Assembly (NCBI GenBank): GCA_002483425.1
Contig: DLHW01000052.1
Location: forward strand, 27,757-91,756
Reading direction: 5' to 3'
DNA length: 64,000 nt
DNA from: Methylococcaceae bacterium UBA7658
GTDB taxonomy: Bacteria > Pseudomonadota > Gammaproteobacteria > Methylococcales > Methylomonadaceae
Shown here: piece by piece, positions 35,711 through 44,650 of the stretch
How positions within the stretch are numbered: the stretch's first letter is position 1
How the letters are laid out: each line of letters opens with the position of its first letter
Position numbers and translations under genes: made by a program
The notes under the pieces: model-generated
Seen by the model: only the letters and a program-made list of their open reading frames with translations
Told to the model about the DNA's origin: nothing
Database searches by the model: none

Positions 35711-36182
35711 CTTTTGTTTTACCAATAGTTGTTACAACAACTCGACTGCCAATCGGCGTGATAAAACAGGCCGTTATTTCGTATTCTTTAGATTCTATCT
35801 CTAGTAAAGCAGATGTTTCTGTTACAAAGGGATAGGTCATCTCCTTCATTTTATTTTTAATATCAATAAAAGCTGCCATGCAATAAAACTCTTCAAATTC
35901 CCACCGTAGTTTCTTTTTTATAGAAGCATCTTTTATAAAAATTAGCTTATCAAAAATGCATTTATCAATTAAGGAGTAAATCTCATTTTTTTTTATATAT
36001 TTTATTGATTTACATTTATAGTATTTTTTTTGAGTATTTATGTACCATTCAACCGTGCTTTCAAAATCCTTTTTCATCTTAAAGCTGTTGATCCACATAG
36101 TTGTGCGTGGTTCACAAAATAATCGCAACGATATTAAAAAACCTCTTGCTTCATTAATAACGTCTTGGGATCTATACATCAT
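35703..36182 (-). CDS. unrecognised AT-rich gene inserted between lysA and dapF
   Basis: 159 residues, Lys/Ile/Tyr/Phe-rich (for example YYKCKSIKYIKKNEIYSL), with no signal peptide or membrane segment. I do not recognise a family. Base composition is clearly more AT-rich than lysA or dapF on either side, suggesting recent acquisition. It begins 26 bases after the lysA stop, and its stop overlaps the dapF start by eight bases. The coding density and the precise coupling argue that it is expressed. A role as a cargo gene such as defence or toxin-type is possible but not supported by any motif. Confidence 0.6.
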   Translation of the reverse strand: MMYRSQDVINEARGFLISLRLFCEPRTTMWINSFKMKKDFESTVEWYINTQKKYYKCKSIKYIKKNEIYSLIDKCIFDKLIFIKDASIKKKLRWEFEEFYCMAAFIDIKNKMKEMTYPFVTETSALLEIESKEYEITACFITPIGSRVVVTTIGKTKDD

Positions 36183-36208
36183 ATTGTTTGGTTATCAAAT
36201 TTTCTTGT

Positions 36209-37459
36209 TTACAAAGCCAACAAATGCTCCCCCGCCCACAAATGCGAAATCCGCTCGCGGTCGCGCACAACCCTTACTTTCGTGCCATCAACCATAATCT
36301 CGGCGCAACGCGGCCTGGAATTGTAATTGGAACTCATGCTGAATCCGTAAGCGCCCGAGGAGCGTATCGCCAACAAATCATATTGTTTAAGCTTTAAAAC
36401 CCGGTCTTTGCCGAGAAAATCGCCGGTTTCGCAGACTGGGCCGACAATATCCCAATGTTTTTCGGACTCGTCGCTTTGCCGGGTGACCGGAATAATCGCT
36501 TGCCAGGCGCTGTATAACGACGGCCTGACTAAATCGTTCATCGCAGCGTCGACAATGGCGAAGTTTTTATGCGGTGTGGTTTTCAAATATTCAACTTGAG
36601 TTACTAGAATACCGGCATTGCCGACAATGGCGCGGCCCGGTTCGAGCAGAATTTCATAAGGTTGATCGGCTAAGCGCGCTAAGATTGCTTGTATATATTC
36701 GCTCGGCTCCGGCGGTTGCTCGTCTTTATAGCAAATGCCCAAGCCGCCGCCCAAATCCAGATGATGGAGATGGATTCCCTCCGCTTTCAGGGCGTCGACA
36801 AGTCCGAGGATGCGCTCAAGCGCATCCAAAAAGGGCGTGGTTTCGGTGAGTTGCGAACCGATATGACAATCGATGCCCACCACTTTAATGTTGGGCATTG
36901 CCGCTGCGCGGCGGTATTCGTGCAGCGCTTCATCGAAATCGATACCGAATTTATTTTCTTTTAAGCCGGTCGATATATAAGGATGGGTTTTGGCATCGAC
37001 ATCGGGATTCACTCGAAACGATACCGGCGCAACGATGTCCAGTTGTTCGGCGAGCACATTAATGCGGTCGAGTTCGCCGGAGACTTCGACATTAAAACAG
37101 CGTATACCGGTTTTTAATGCGGCGAGAATTTCATCCTCGCGTTTGCCGACACCGGAAAACACGATTTTTTTCGGATCGCCGCCCGCCGCAATGACGCGTT
37201 CCAATTCACCTAACGACACGATGTCGAAGCCTGAACCCAAGCGCGCCAGTAAATTCAAGATGGCAAGATTGGAGTTGGCTTTTACGGCATAACAAATCAG
37301 GTGCGGATGTTGACCGAAAGCGTTATCGAAGGCTTTCCAATGCCGTTCCAAGGTTGCTCGGGAATAAATGTAGCAAGGGCTGCCGTGCTGGTAAACAATG
37401 TCTTGCACAGAGATGTCTTCAACAAATAACTCATCGTTTTGATAATTAAAATAATCCAT
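36209..37459 (-). CDS. lysA: diaminopimelate decarboxylase
   Basis: 416 residues of the alanine-racemase-fold PLP decarboxylases. The PLP lysine is in CYAVKANSNLAIL. The glycine-rich phosphate loop is HHLDLGGGLGICY, the substrate Cys/Glu region is GPVCETGDFLGKDR, and the end has SNYNSRPRCAEIMVDG. It makes lysine from meso-diaminopimelate. It starts 5 bases after lptM, the usual arrangement. The AT-rich gene at 35703-36182 separates it from dapF. Confidence 0.95.
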   Translation of the reverse strand: MDYFNYQNDELFVEDISVQDIVYQHGSPCYIYSRATLERHWKAFDNAFGQHPHLICYAVKANSNLAILNLLARLGSGFDIVSLGELERVIAAGGDPKKIVFSGVGKREDEILAALKTGIRCFNVEVSGELDRINVLAEQLDIVAPVSFRVNPDVDAKTHPYISTGLKENKFGIDFDEALHEYRRAAAMPNIKVVGIDCHIGSQLTETTPFLDALERILGLVDALKAEGIHLHHLDLGGGLGICYKDEQPPEPSEYIQAILARLADQPYEILLEPGRAIVGNAGILVTQVEYLKTTPHKNFAIVDAAMNDLVRPSLYSAWQAIIPVTRQSDESEKHWDIVGPVCETGDFLGKDRVLKLKQYDLLAIRSSGAYGFSMSSNYNSRPRCAEIMVDGTKVRVVRDRERISHLWAGEHLLAL

Positions 37460-37464
37460 TGTTT

Positions 37465-37683
37465 TTATTGTTCTTTGGGTTGATTGTTGTCCGGTTGCCG
37501 CGGTGATTTTATCTCTTTTTGCGCTGTTTCGGGCTTTGCTTCCGTTTCTATTTTAGTTTGCTCAGCTGGCGGAACGTAAATAGGCGGTTTATCAGTCGGT
37601 AAATACAACGGTCCGGGCTGACCGCAAGCGGAAACCAGTATATAAATGATCGGCAATAGCCGTTTAAAACGCAGTTCTTTCAT
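37465..37683 (-). CDS. lptM: LptM/YifL-type small lipoprotein
   Basis: 72 residues. A short signal peptide ends in the lipobox VSAC, followed directly by GQPGPLYLPTDKP, the conserved CGxxGPLYLP motif of LptM, which assists LptD assembly in the outer membrane. The rest is a Lys/Glu/Pro-rich tail. Position just before lysA is the standard one for this gene. Confidence 0.9.
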   Translation of the reverse strand: MKELRFKRLLPIIYILVSACGQPGPLYLPTDKPPIYVPPAEQTKIETEAKPETAQKEIKSPRQPDNNQPKEQ

Positions 37684-38092
37684 GATTATTTTCTTGTGAA
37701 TCTAAGTTGAGCCGAATGATAAGCTGAAATCAATTAAAAGACACCTGATAAAAGCATCTAATCAGCTTGATAACACGCTCCATTACTATCAAAACTAATT
37801 CATTTGATAGCTACTTAGATATAATGCAACCGTATCCAAAGAGACGCTAAATAATTTTACACGGACGCTTTTTCCGGATGAGAGCCTAACCTAACATCTA
37901 CCTTTCCTTAATCTCAAAACGAACGGATGTTAAAATCTCTTAAGATCTATTCAATATCCGGGTCGCTCAAGCCGTTCTCTAAATAATAATTGCCATCTGT
38001 TGAAAACTCAGGACAATAAGAGCTGGTAGTTTTAACTTATCGAGTGCATTTTTAGCTTCTTTAATTCATTGTTCATACGGAGGAAATACAGA
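37684..38092. other. intergenic region with divergent promoters
   Basis: 409 bases without a gene. It contains the promoters for lptM (minus) and the SoxYZ-like gene (plus). A TATAAT at 37820 and an inverted repeat TATCAAA / TTTGATA at 37787-37793 and 37803-37809 are visible, but no matching -35 is clear. A strong GGAGGAAA ribosome site precedes the ATG at 38093. Confidence 0.4.
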
Positions 38093-38926
38093 ATGAATTC
38101 CCTAAAATTCGGCGCCGTCCTGATAATGCTAATATCGCTTCCACTATATGCATTCGCTGCAGAAGATGAAACAGAATGGAACAATACCTTAAAAAACCGT
38201 TATTTTTCCGGTAAAACGATTGAAGAATCAGATAACGTCATCGAATTGGATGCGCCGGTACGGGCGGAAGATCCCGCCCTCGTACCGTTAAAAATCGTCA
38301 GTAAAGTTAACCAATCGGAAAACAATTACATTAAAAAGATTTTAGTGCTGGTCGATAAGAACCCCTTCCCTTTCGTCGGCGATTTTGAGTTTACCCCGCA
38401 AAGCGGCAAAGCCGATTTGGCGATGCGGATTCGGATTAACACCTACAGCTATGTGCGCGCCATCGCGGAAATGAACGACGGTAAATTGTACATGACTAAA
38501 AAATACGTGAAAGCCAGCGGCGGTTGCTCCGCGCCAGTAGGCGCGGATTTGGACGCCGCGATGCAGCGCTTGGGTAAAATGAAATTCCGTCTGGATACCG
38601 GCGTTAAAACCAAAGAACCCACGCTGGTGCAATTACTGATCAGCCATCCCAATTTAAGCGGCATGCAGATGGATCAAGTCACCCGGTTTATTAAAAAATC
38701 GCATTTTGTAGAAGAAATGAAGGTTAGTTTTAACGATAAGCCGATCTTAATCGCCAAAACCGATATTGCAATCAGTTCCGATCCTAATTTCCGGTTCTTT
38801 TTCATCCCGGACACCACGGGCACGTTGAAAGCGGAGATTACCGATATGTCGTGCGAAAGCCCGACATCGAGAGACGTTTGTAAAAAAGGGAATACTTATA
38901 CCGAAACCTACGCCATTAACCCTTAA
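38093..38926 (+). CDS. quinoprotein dehydrogenase-associated SoxYZ-like carrier protein
   Basis: 277 residues from ATG 38093, chosen because of the strong GGAGGAAA site; the frame is open 8 codons earlier. A signal peptide (residues 1-23, ending AFA) sends it to the periplasm. The first half resembles SoxY, with KASGGCSAPVG in place of the GGCGG swinging arm. The second half resembles SoxZ (HPNLSGMQMDQ...HFVEEMKVSFNDKPIL). Fused SoxYZ-like carriers of this type occur beside PQQ alcohol dehydrogenases in methylotrophs. No sox or dehydrogenase genes are adjacent, so its partner must be elsewhere. Confidence 0.82.
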   Translation: MNSLKFGAVLIMLISLPLYAFAAEDETEWNNTLKNRYFSGKTIEESDNVIELDAPVRAEDPALVPLKIVSKVNQSENNYIKKILVLVDKNPFPFVGDFEFTPQSGKADLAMRIRINTYSYVRAIAEMNDGKLYMTKKYVKASGGCSAPVGADLDAAMQRLGKMKFRLDTGVKTKEPTLVQLLISHPNLSGMQMDQVTRFIKKSHFVEEMKVSFNDKPILIAKTDIAISSDPNFRFFFIPDTTGTLKAEITDMSCESPTSRDVCKKGNTYTETYAINP

Positions 38927-39142
38927 CCCCAAATTTTAAATTTCCTGCATCTTATTGCCTATCCATAACGCTGGCCTTGCTTGTACCCGATTATAGAAGC
39001 TCAATAAGCGGGTCATAGCATTCTCCCGCTAAACAACCAGCGCTTTGAATCAAATCAGTGCATCATTGCGCTTTTTTAGTACGCCTGTTTAACTAAAACC
39101 TGAAATTTCCCGGCAAAATCGCATTTATTGTGCGTAATCAGG

Positions 39143-39218
39143 CCGGTATAAATATTGCTCGAATAATTTATACCGGATTATTTAACATTCATATTTTGTT
39201 AACAAAACTAATGTTAAA
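39143..39218. repeat. three palindromes upstream of an HNH gene
   Basis: Three perfect inverted repeats follow one another: CCGGTATAAAT / ATTTATACCGG (39143-39153 and 39166-39176), TTTAACATT / AATGTTAAA (39181-39189 and 39210-39218), and inside the latter the 14-bp palindrome TTTTGTTAACAAAA (39194-39207). They occupy the otherwise empty 335-base gap between the SoxYZ-like gene and the HNH gene and could be operators or cleavage sites. Confidence 0.55.
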
Positions 39219-39261
39219 TATGTTTATCGTTATAACTTAAGTGAATTAAGGAGCGCCAAAT

Positions 39262-39516
39262 ATGATTAATCCAATAACGCTAGATACACTAATGGAAAAT
39301 GTGATTCCCGTTACCGAAACAGGTTGCTGGTTATGGTTGGGAGAAACCCAAAAGGATTACGGACGGATCCGGATCGGTGACGAAGAACTTTGCACCGACA
39401 AACTGACGTGGGAAACGCAAAATGGCAAAATCCCGGATGGCTTGCATTTAAGCCATCGCTGTAACATTCGCTGTTGCATTAACCCCAATCACTTGTTTTT
39501 GACAAAAACTCATTGA
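39262..39516 (+). CDS. small HNH endonuclease-like protein
   Basis: 84 residues with the phage-type HNH layout: GCWLWLGETQKDYGRIRI, then DKLTWETQNGKIPDGLHLSHRCNIRCCINPNHLFLTKTH, giving paired Cys/His zinc or metal ligands and a final N-x-x-H. A good AAGGAG ribosome site lies 8 bases before the ATG. Such free-standing HNH proteins are often homing or phage-derived nucleases. No phage genes adjoin it. It is convergent with the transglycosylase gene. Confidence 0.8.
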   Translation: MINPITLDTLMENVIPVTETGCWLWLGETQKDYGRIRIGDEELCTDKLTWETQNGKIPDGLHLSHRCNIRCCINPNHLFLTKTH

Positions 39517-39530
39517 TCCGGCATCGCCGG

Positions 39531-40247
39531 TTATAACGGCCGGTGATAAAGCGAGAGTACTTGCTTAACATAATTTCGAGTTTCCGGATAAGGCGGTATA
39601 GAATTATTGTATTTCATTACTGCGCCTTCTCCCGCGTTATAAGCGGCAACCGCTAACCCGAGATTATAATTGAACATATCGAGTAGATCTTTTAGATAAC
39701 GCGTACCGCCATCGACGTTCTGTTCTGGATCCGTTCTATTCATCACGCCGTAACGTTTTGCGGTGCCTGGCATTAACTGCATCAACCCGACCGCGCCTGT
39801 GCGGGAAACAGCGCTAGGATTATAAGCGGACTCCGCTTGGATTACAGCATGAACAAGCTTTTCATCGACTTGATTCCTGGACGCCGCATCGGCGATAAGG
39901 CTAGAGAACTTGCTTTTGTTGTAAGCGCTTGGACTTGCGCCATAACTGTTGCTGCGGTAGTTATTGTCGGTGAGATGAAATAATGAGGGTAAATCGTAAC
40001 CTGGCCTAAAGCTGTAGCGATTTGAGCTGGTTTTGATCACATGCCTCGCCAAACTCGGACGGGTATTTCTAAGATAAAGAATGCCGTCGGTATCGAACTT
40101 CTTGATAATTTTGCCTCTGACAGTATCGCTGCTGAGGTTGGTATAGGTAATTCGACCGCTGGAATCAACGATTTTCTTGATAACCGTTCCGGCATGCACG
40201 ACCGGACAAGCGGATAGCGCAATCAATAAAAATACATTTTTTATCAT
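39531..40247 (-). CDS. lytic transglycosylase, SLT domain
   Basis: About 238 residues from ATG 40247 (MIKNVFLLIALSACPVVHAG, a signal peptide); the frame is open upstream into the end of purT. An N-terminal DUF4124-like segment (GTVIKKIVDSSGRITYTNLSS) precedes the SLT domain: VIQAESAYNPSAVSRTGAVGLMQLMPGTAKRYGV with the catalytic E, and AVAAYNAGEGAV. It cleaves peptidoglycan glycan strands in the periplasm. It follows purT by about 10 bases. Confidence 0.9.
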   Translation of the reverse strand: MIKNVFLLIALSACPVVHAGTVIKKIVDSSGRITYTNLSSDTVRGKIIKKFDTDGILYLRNTRPSLARHVIKTSSNRYSFRPGYDLPSLFHLTDNNYRSNSYGASPSAYNKSKFSSLIADAASRNQVDEKLVHAVIQAESAYNPSAVSRTGAVGLMQLMPGTAKRYGVMNRTDPEQNVDGGTRYLKDLLDMFNYNLGLAVAAYNAGEGAVMKYNNSIPPYPETRNYVKQVLSLYHRPL

Positions 40248-40257
40248 GATATACCTG

Positions 40258-41457
40258 CTAACATGGGAGAATCTCAATCAAATTTGCGGCTTGCACCGCT
40301 CGTTTTTTTGCTTCATCGACGCTTTCAGCCGCTGCCAAGGCAACGCCCATCCTGCGATTTTTTAAGGCCTCCGGTTTTCCGAATAGCCTTATTTCAGTGT
40401 TAGGCACCGCCAATGCTTTATCTAAGCCCTTATAAACTATTTCATTTGTTTCGATATCCGAGAGAATGACCGCACTAGCGCCTGGTGTTTGTAAACCGGT
40501 TAATACCGGTAAACCCAGGATTGCCCGCACATGCAATTCAAATTCATTCAGCTTTTGAGTCGTCATTGTAACCATACCGGTATCGTGCGGTCTGGGACTT
40601 ACTTCACAAAACCAGACATCATCGCCTTTCACGAACAACTCGACCCCGAATAAGCCCACTCCGCCGAGCGCATCCGTCACCCGTTGCGCAATGTCTTTTG
40701 CTTTACCTAAGGCCGCTTCGCTCATTGCTTGCGGTTGCCAGCTTTGCCGGTAATCGCCCTGCTCTTGAATGTGACCCACAGGTTCGCAAAAATAGGTACG
40801 GACAACGCCTTCACCGTCCAATGCCCTGATTGTTAATAAGGTAATTTCAAAATCAAAGTCTATCTTAGCTTCGACAATTACTTTACCGGTATCGACCCTG
40901 CCACTGACTTTAGCATATTTCCACGCATCTTCAAGTTTTTCCAGGCTTTTTACCATTGTTTGGCCTTTACCGGAAGACGACATGGTGGGTTTAACGAAAC
41001 AAGGATAGCCAATGCCATTCTCAACTGCGTCTTTAAGTTGTTCGAAACTTTGAGCGAATGCGTACTTCGAAGTGGGTAACTTAAGCTCTTCGGCTACCAG
41101 GGCACGAATCCCTTCCCGGTTCATCGTCAATTGGATTGCTTTCGCATTCGGCACGACTTTCGCCAGCCCCTCCGCCTCAATATCGCGCAACACCTCGGTC
41201 GCAATGGCTTCAATTTCCGGGATAATAATGTCGGGTTGCTCCAAATCAATGACTTTGCGCAATGCTTCGGCGTCGGTCATCGTAATGACATGGCTGCGGT
41301 GGGCTATTTGCTGGGCAGGCGCATTGGCATAGCGATCAACGGCGATGACTTCGATTCCGTAACGTTGTAACGAGATCGCGATCTCTTTGCCCAACTCGCC
41401 CGAACCGAGCAACATGGCCTTGGTGGCGCTATTGGTTAACGCACTCCCTAATATCAT
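40258..41457 (-). CDS. purT: formate-dependent phosphoribosylglycinamide formyltransferase
   Basis: 399 residues, ATP-grasp family. The N-terminal part has AMLLGSGELGKEIAISLQRYGIEVIAVDRY, the ATP-grasp centre has YPCFVKPTMSSSGKGQ, and the metal-binding end reads FGVELFVKGDDVWFCEVSPRPHDTGMVT. PurT uses formate and ATP to make formyl-GAR, a route suited to organisms with abundant formate such as C1 metabolisers. Its ATG overlaps the stop of the MutS-like gene by four bases (ATGA), so the two are coupled. Confidence 0.95.
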   Translation of the reverse strand: MILGSALTNSATKAMLLGSGELGKEIAISLQRYGIEVIAVDRYANAPAQQIAHRSHVITMTDAEALRKVIDLEQPDIIIPEIEAIATEVLRDIEAEGLAKVVPNAKAIQLTMNREGIRALVAEELKLPTSKYAFAQSFEQLKDAVENGIGYPCFVKPTMSSSGKGQTMVKSLEKLEDAWKYAKVSGRVDTGKVIVEAKIDFDFEITLLTIRALDGEGVVRTYFCEPVGHIQEQGDYRQSWQPQAMSEAALGKAKDIAQRVTDALGGVGLFGVELFVKGDDVWFCEVSPRPHDTGMVTMTTQKLNEFELHVRAILGLPVLTGLQTPGASAVILSDIETNEIVYKGLDKALAVPNTEIRLFGKPEALKNRRMGVALAAAESVDEAKKRAVQAANLIEILPC

Positions 41458-43043
41458 TTTGATTTCGCTAAATAATTATCGATATCTTCTTTGGAGAAAC
41501 CAATTTTTTTGGCCACCCGGTCGGCGTGACTAACCCTCGAAATACCGGGAATTAAACGGTATGTCGGCGCCTCCTTAGCAAATTCAACTTGCATGGGGAT
41601 GCCGGTTCCGGCGCTCGCGAATTGATCGACAAGTTGATGATTATGGGTTATCAGAATCGTACTATTGCCTTTCCGGTAAAAACCGTTGAGGACATTGGAC
41701 GACGCTTCCATTTTTTCCTCAAAGGTTGTGCCTTCGGATAGTTCATCCAATACCACCAAGCTCTTAGCCGAGGTTGCCAGAAATATGTCCTTGGTGCGTT
41801 TAAGTTCGGTACCGAAACGGCCTTCGCCGTCGTCAAGGTGACTGATTTCGGGCGCTTGGTAAAAAACCTTATCGGCGACGGTTAAAGCTGCCGCTTTCGC
41901 CGGAATGTAGCAACCGATTTGTGACAGCACCTGAATTTGGGTAACGGTTTTACAGAAAGCCGTTTTACCGCCGCTATTCGGACCGGTCAGCAAGACCAAT
42001 TTATCGTCGTCCAACACAAAATCATTACCGACATAATCGGGGTTTGCTTTTCCTAATACCGGATTAACCGCTGCGGTGAGATTGACCCGGTGATGTTTGG
42101 CGTCGTCGAATTTCGGCAGCACCGTAGCACACCCGAAGTTTTCCGAAAATTTGATGAACGAAAGCAATTCGTCTAATCGGCCTAAAGCATCCAAAAATTC
42201 CCCGATAACCTCGGATTCTTTGTACAATTTCCGGAGCGGAATAATACAGTTATCTCTATCGTATCCGCCGATAATAGGAAAATAAAGCAACGCCAACGGC
42301 CCTAAAAAGACCGAAACCGCCGGTAATGACGGAGTGATATCGACAGGCGAAAACATCGAGATAAGCCAAAGCAACAAAACCAGCCCGGATAACAAAAACG
42401 GTTTGAATATTTGCGGCTTAAAAATCACCGGAATAGGGAAACGCGAATTGCCTTGTTCTTCCTTACTTTTAATTTTACCTTCTACGATGTAAACCGGCCC
42501 TGCCATAAGAGAAAATTCGCGGGTTTCGCTGAACGACTTTATTTTATCGATTAATTCATTGAGATATTTCGATTTTGGCGTTGCAACACCGTGTGCTTGG
42601 CTTGCAGCTTCCTGAAAAAACCGGACGCCGTTTTTGTATTGGCGATAGCCGTAGCCTTCTATCTCGTTTTGCGCTCTGGATTGTGAAAAAGCACCCAAAA
42701 ACTCGCCGAAAAACAATAAATAAAGATTTTTTTCATTCGCCGCGGCAGTTTCAACGATACTTTCGGCCTGTAGCCTCAAAGACGGACTTTTTGCAAGTTC
42801 CTTAACGGCGTCTTGTTTTGCCTTAATGGCTTTAATATCATTTAGCGGTTGGCACAAGGAGCGGAATAACACCGCTTTACCCACTGTGGTCGATGCATAA
42901 TTCGCGGACTCAAAAACTTTGTCAATTTCTAGCGCGTTGAACGCGCTTTCGTCAATAACCGCCTCTCCTACCGGAAGTGGTTTATTAGATTTTACGACCG
43001 GCCAAGGTTCGTTTTGCCAGCTTTTTAATATGGTTTCTTGCAT
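41454..43043 (-). CDS. MutS-like ATPase with a central membrane segment
   Basis: 529 residues. The C-terminal ATPase has a Walker A GPNSGGKT from G354, an ABC-like Walker B SLVVLDELSEGT near 430-440, and a switch His in ILITHNHQLVD, all as in MutS. The usual mismatch-binding domain I is absent. Instead, residues about 205-255 form one or two hydrophobic helices (FLLSGLVLLLWLISMF...). This is a MutS-homologue branch of unknown function, unlikely to be a mismatch sensor. It overlaps purT by four bases. Confidence 0.82.
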   Translation of the reverse strand: MQETILKSWQNEPWPVVKSNKPLPVGEAVIDESAFNALEIDKVFESANYASTTVGKAVLFRSLCQPLNDIKAIKAKQDAVKELAKSPSLRLQAESIVETAAANEKNLYLLFFGEFLGAFSQSRAQNEIEGYGYRQYKNGVRFFQEAASQAHGVATPKSKYLNELIDKIKSFSETREFSLMAGPVYIVEGKIKSKEEQGNSRFPIPVIFKPQIFKPFLLSGLVLLLWLISMFSPVDITPSLPAVSVFLGPLALLYFPIIGGYDRDNCIIPLRKLYKESEVIGEFLDALGRLDELLSFIKFSENFGCATVLPKFDDAKHHRVNLTAAVNPVLGKANPDYVGNDFVLDDDKLVLLTGPNSGGKTAFCKTVTQIQVLSQIGCYIPAKAAALTVADKVFYQAPEISHLDDGEGRFGTELKRTKDIFLATSAKSLVVLDELSEGTTFEEKMEASSNVLNGFYRKGNSTILITHNHQLVDQFASAGTGIPMQVEFAKEAPTYRLIPGISRVSHADRVAKKIGFSKEDIDNYLAKSK

Positions 43044-43092
43044 TTAATCGCCCTTTTAATCATCGACATCGGATTCACATCTATTTAGCCGC

Positions 43093-44055
43093 TCAAAACC
43101 TTTCTTCCAGTATAGCCCTTATCGCAGCAACGTGCGCTTCCGAGTCATTCAGCGCGGGAATATAACGATAATCCCGGCCGCCCGCTTCGATGAACAGCGC
43201 CTTATTTTCCATGGCAATTTCTTCCAATGTTTCTAAGCAATCAACCGAAAAGCCGGGGCACACGATATCGACCGATTTAATACCTTGACCCGGCAACTTT
43301 TGCAAGGTATCGGCGCAATAAGGTTTCAACCATTCCGCTTTCCCAAAACGGGATTGAAAAACCAGTAACCATTTTTTTTCGCCGAGACCGAGTTTTTCAG
43401 CAATAAGTTTTGCCGTTTCTTGACATTGATGATAGTAAGGGTCGCCCAATTTGGTTAACAACTCGGGCAGACCGTGAAACGACATTACGAGCAGTTCGTT
43501 TCTACCGTGCTCTTGCCAATACGCTTGAATTGATTCGGCTATTGCGTCGATGTAGCTTTCATGGCTGTGGTATCCGGCGATGAATTGAAAGTTGGGAAGA
43601 TGCCGCCATTGATTCAATTCCTTAACAACATCGTCATATACCGAAGCCGAGGTCGTAGAGGAGTATTGCGGGTAAAGCGGCAGGATGATTATATTTTCGA
43701 TACCTTCCGCCTTGAACATCTGCAACTGACCGGCAACGGACGGTTCGCCGTAACGCATGGCGTAACTGATACTTTCGGATTTAAAGCTTTTAGCTAATCT
43801 TTCGCTCAGCAGGCGGGTAAAATAAACCAGCGGTGAACCTTGTCCGGTCCAAATTTTTTGGTATGCGGATGCCGACCGCTTCGGGCGGAAAGGCAACACA
43901 AACAAATGTAAAATCAACCACCAAACGGGTCTCGGGATATTAACAACTCGCGGATCCCATAGAAAATCCTTTAAAAACCGTCTTACCGCCGATGGCGTGG
44001 GCGCTGCGGGCGAACCTAAATTAACCAGCACTACCCCTGTTTTTTTCTCAACCAT
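43093..44055 (-). CDS. hemH: ferrochelatase
   Basis: 320 residues. The signature is VMSFHGLPELLTKLGDPYYHQC, containing the metal-binding His, followed by VFQSRFGKAEWLKPY and VDIVCPGFSVDCLETLEEI with the distal Glu. It inserts Fe2+ into protoporphyrin IX. It is transcribed on the minus strand together with folE and dusA, with short gaps. Haem supply fits the later DyP and P450 genes, but there is no direct link. Confidence 0.95.
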   Translation of the reverse strand: MVEKKTGVVLVNLGSPAAPTPSAVRRFLKDFLWDPRVVNIPRPVWWLILHLFVLPFRPKRSASAYQKIWTGQGSPLVYFTRLLSERLAKSFKSESISYAMRYGEPSVAGQLQMFKAEGIENIIILPLYPQYSSTTSASVYDDVVKELNQWRHLPNFQFIAGYHSHESYIDAIAESIQAYWQEHGRNELLVMSFHGLPELLTKLGDPYYHQCQETAKLIAEKLGLGEKKWLLVFQSRFGKAEWLKPYCADTLQKLPGQGIKSVDIVCPGFSVDCLETLEEIAMENKALFIEAGGRDYRYIPALNDSEAHVAAIRAILEERF

Positions 44056-44070
44056 AAGCCGGAGTATAGG

Positions 44071-44613
44071 CTAACGGTTTATTAAGTTTAAAAACTCGGA
44101 ACGGGTACTGATTTCCTTACGGAACGCCCCGGTCATCACGGAAGTCGTCATGATCGAATTTTGCTTTTCCACCCCTCGCATCATCATGCACAAATGCTTA
44201 GCTTCAATCACAACGGCAACCCCTCTAGCGCCTGTCGCGGTCTCGATCGCATCGGCAATTTGTTTCGTCAGTTTTTCCTGGATTTGTAGACGTCTAGCGT
44301 ACATATCGATCACACGGGCAACTTTAGATAAGCCCATAACTTTGCCTTTAGGCAAGTACCCGACATGACATTTACCGATAAAAGGCAGCAAATGATGCTC
44401 GCAAAGCGAATACAATTCGATATCTTTTACGATCACCATATCCTCGGAGTCGGCAGTAAATATCGCACCGTTAAGCACTTCCTCCAACGTTTTTTCATAT
44501 CCGTTATTTAAGAACTTGAATGCTTTTGCCGCCCTTTTGGGTGTTTCAATTAAACCTTCACGATTGAGATCTTCCCCTATCGCTGCAATAATTTTCGAAA
44601 AATATTCTTCCAT
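44071..44613 (-). CDS. folE: GTP cyclohydrolase I
   Basis: 180 residues with the type I signature: DIELYSLCEHHLLPFIGKCHVGYLPKGKVMGLSKVARV, including zinc-binding Cys and His, and MMMRGVEKQNSIMTTSVMTGAF near the end. It makes 7,8-dihydroneopterin triphosphate for folate and pterin synthesis. It precedes hemH by 15 bases and follows dusA by 37. Confidence 0.95.
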   Translation of the reverse strand: MEEYFSKIIAAIGEDLNREGLIETPKRAAKAFKFLNNGYEKTLEEVLNGAIFTADSEDMVIVKDIELYSLCEHHLLPFIGKCHVGYLPKGKVMGLSKVARVIDMYARRLQIQEKLTKQIADAIETATGARGVAVVIEAKHLCMMMRGVEKQNSIMTTSVMTGAFRKEISTRSEFLNLINR

Positions 44614-44650
44614 TGTGCGCTGATTTTATAATTAATTGCGGAAGTATACC

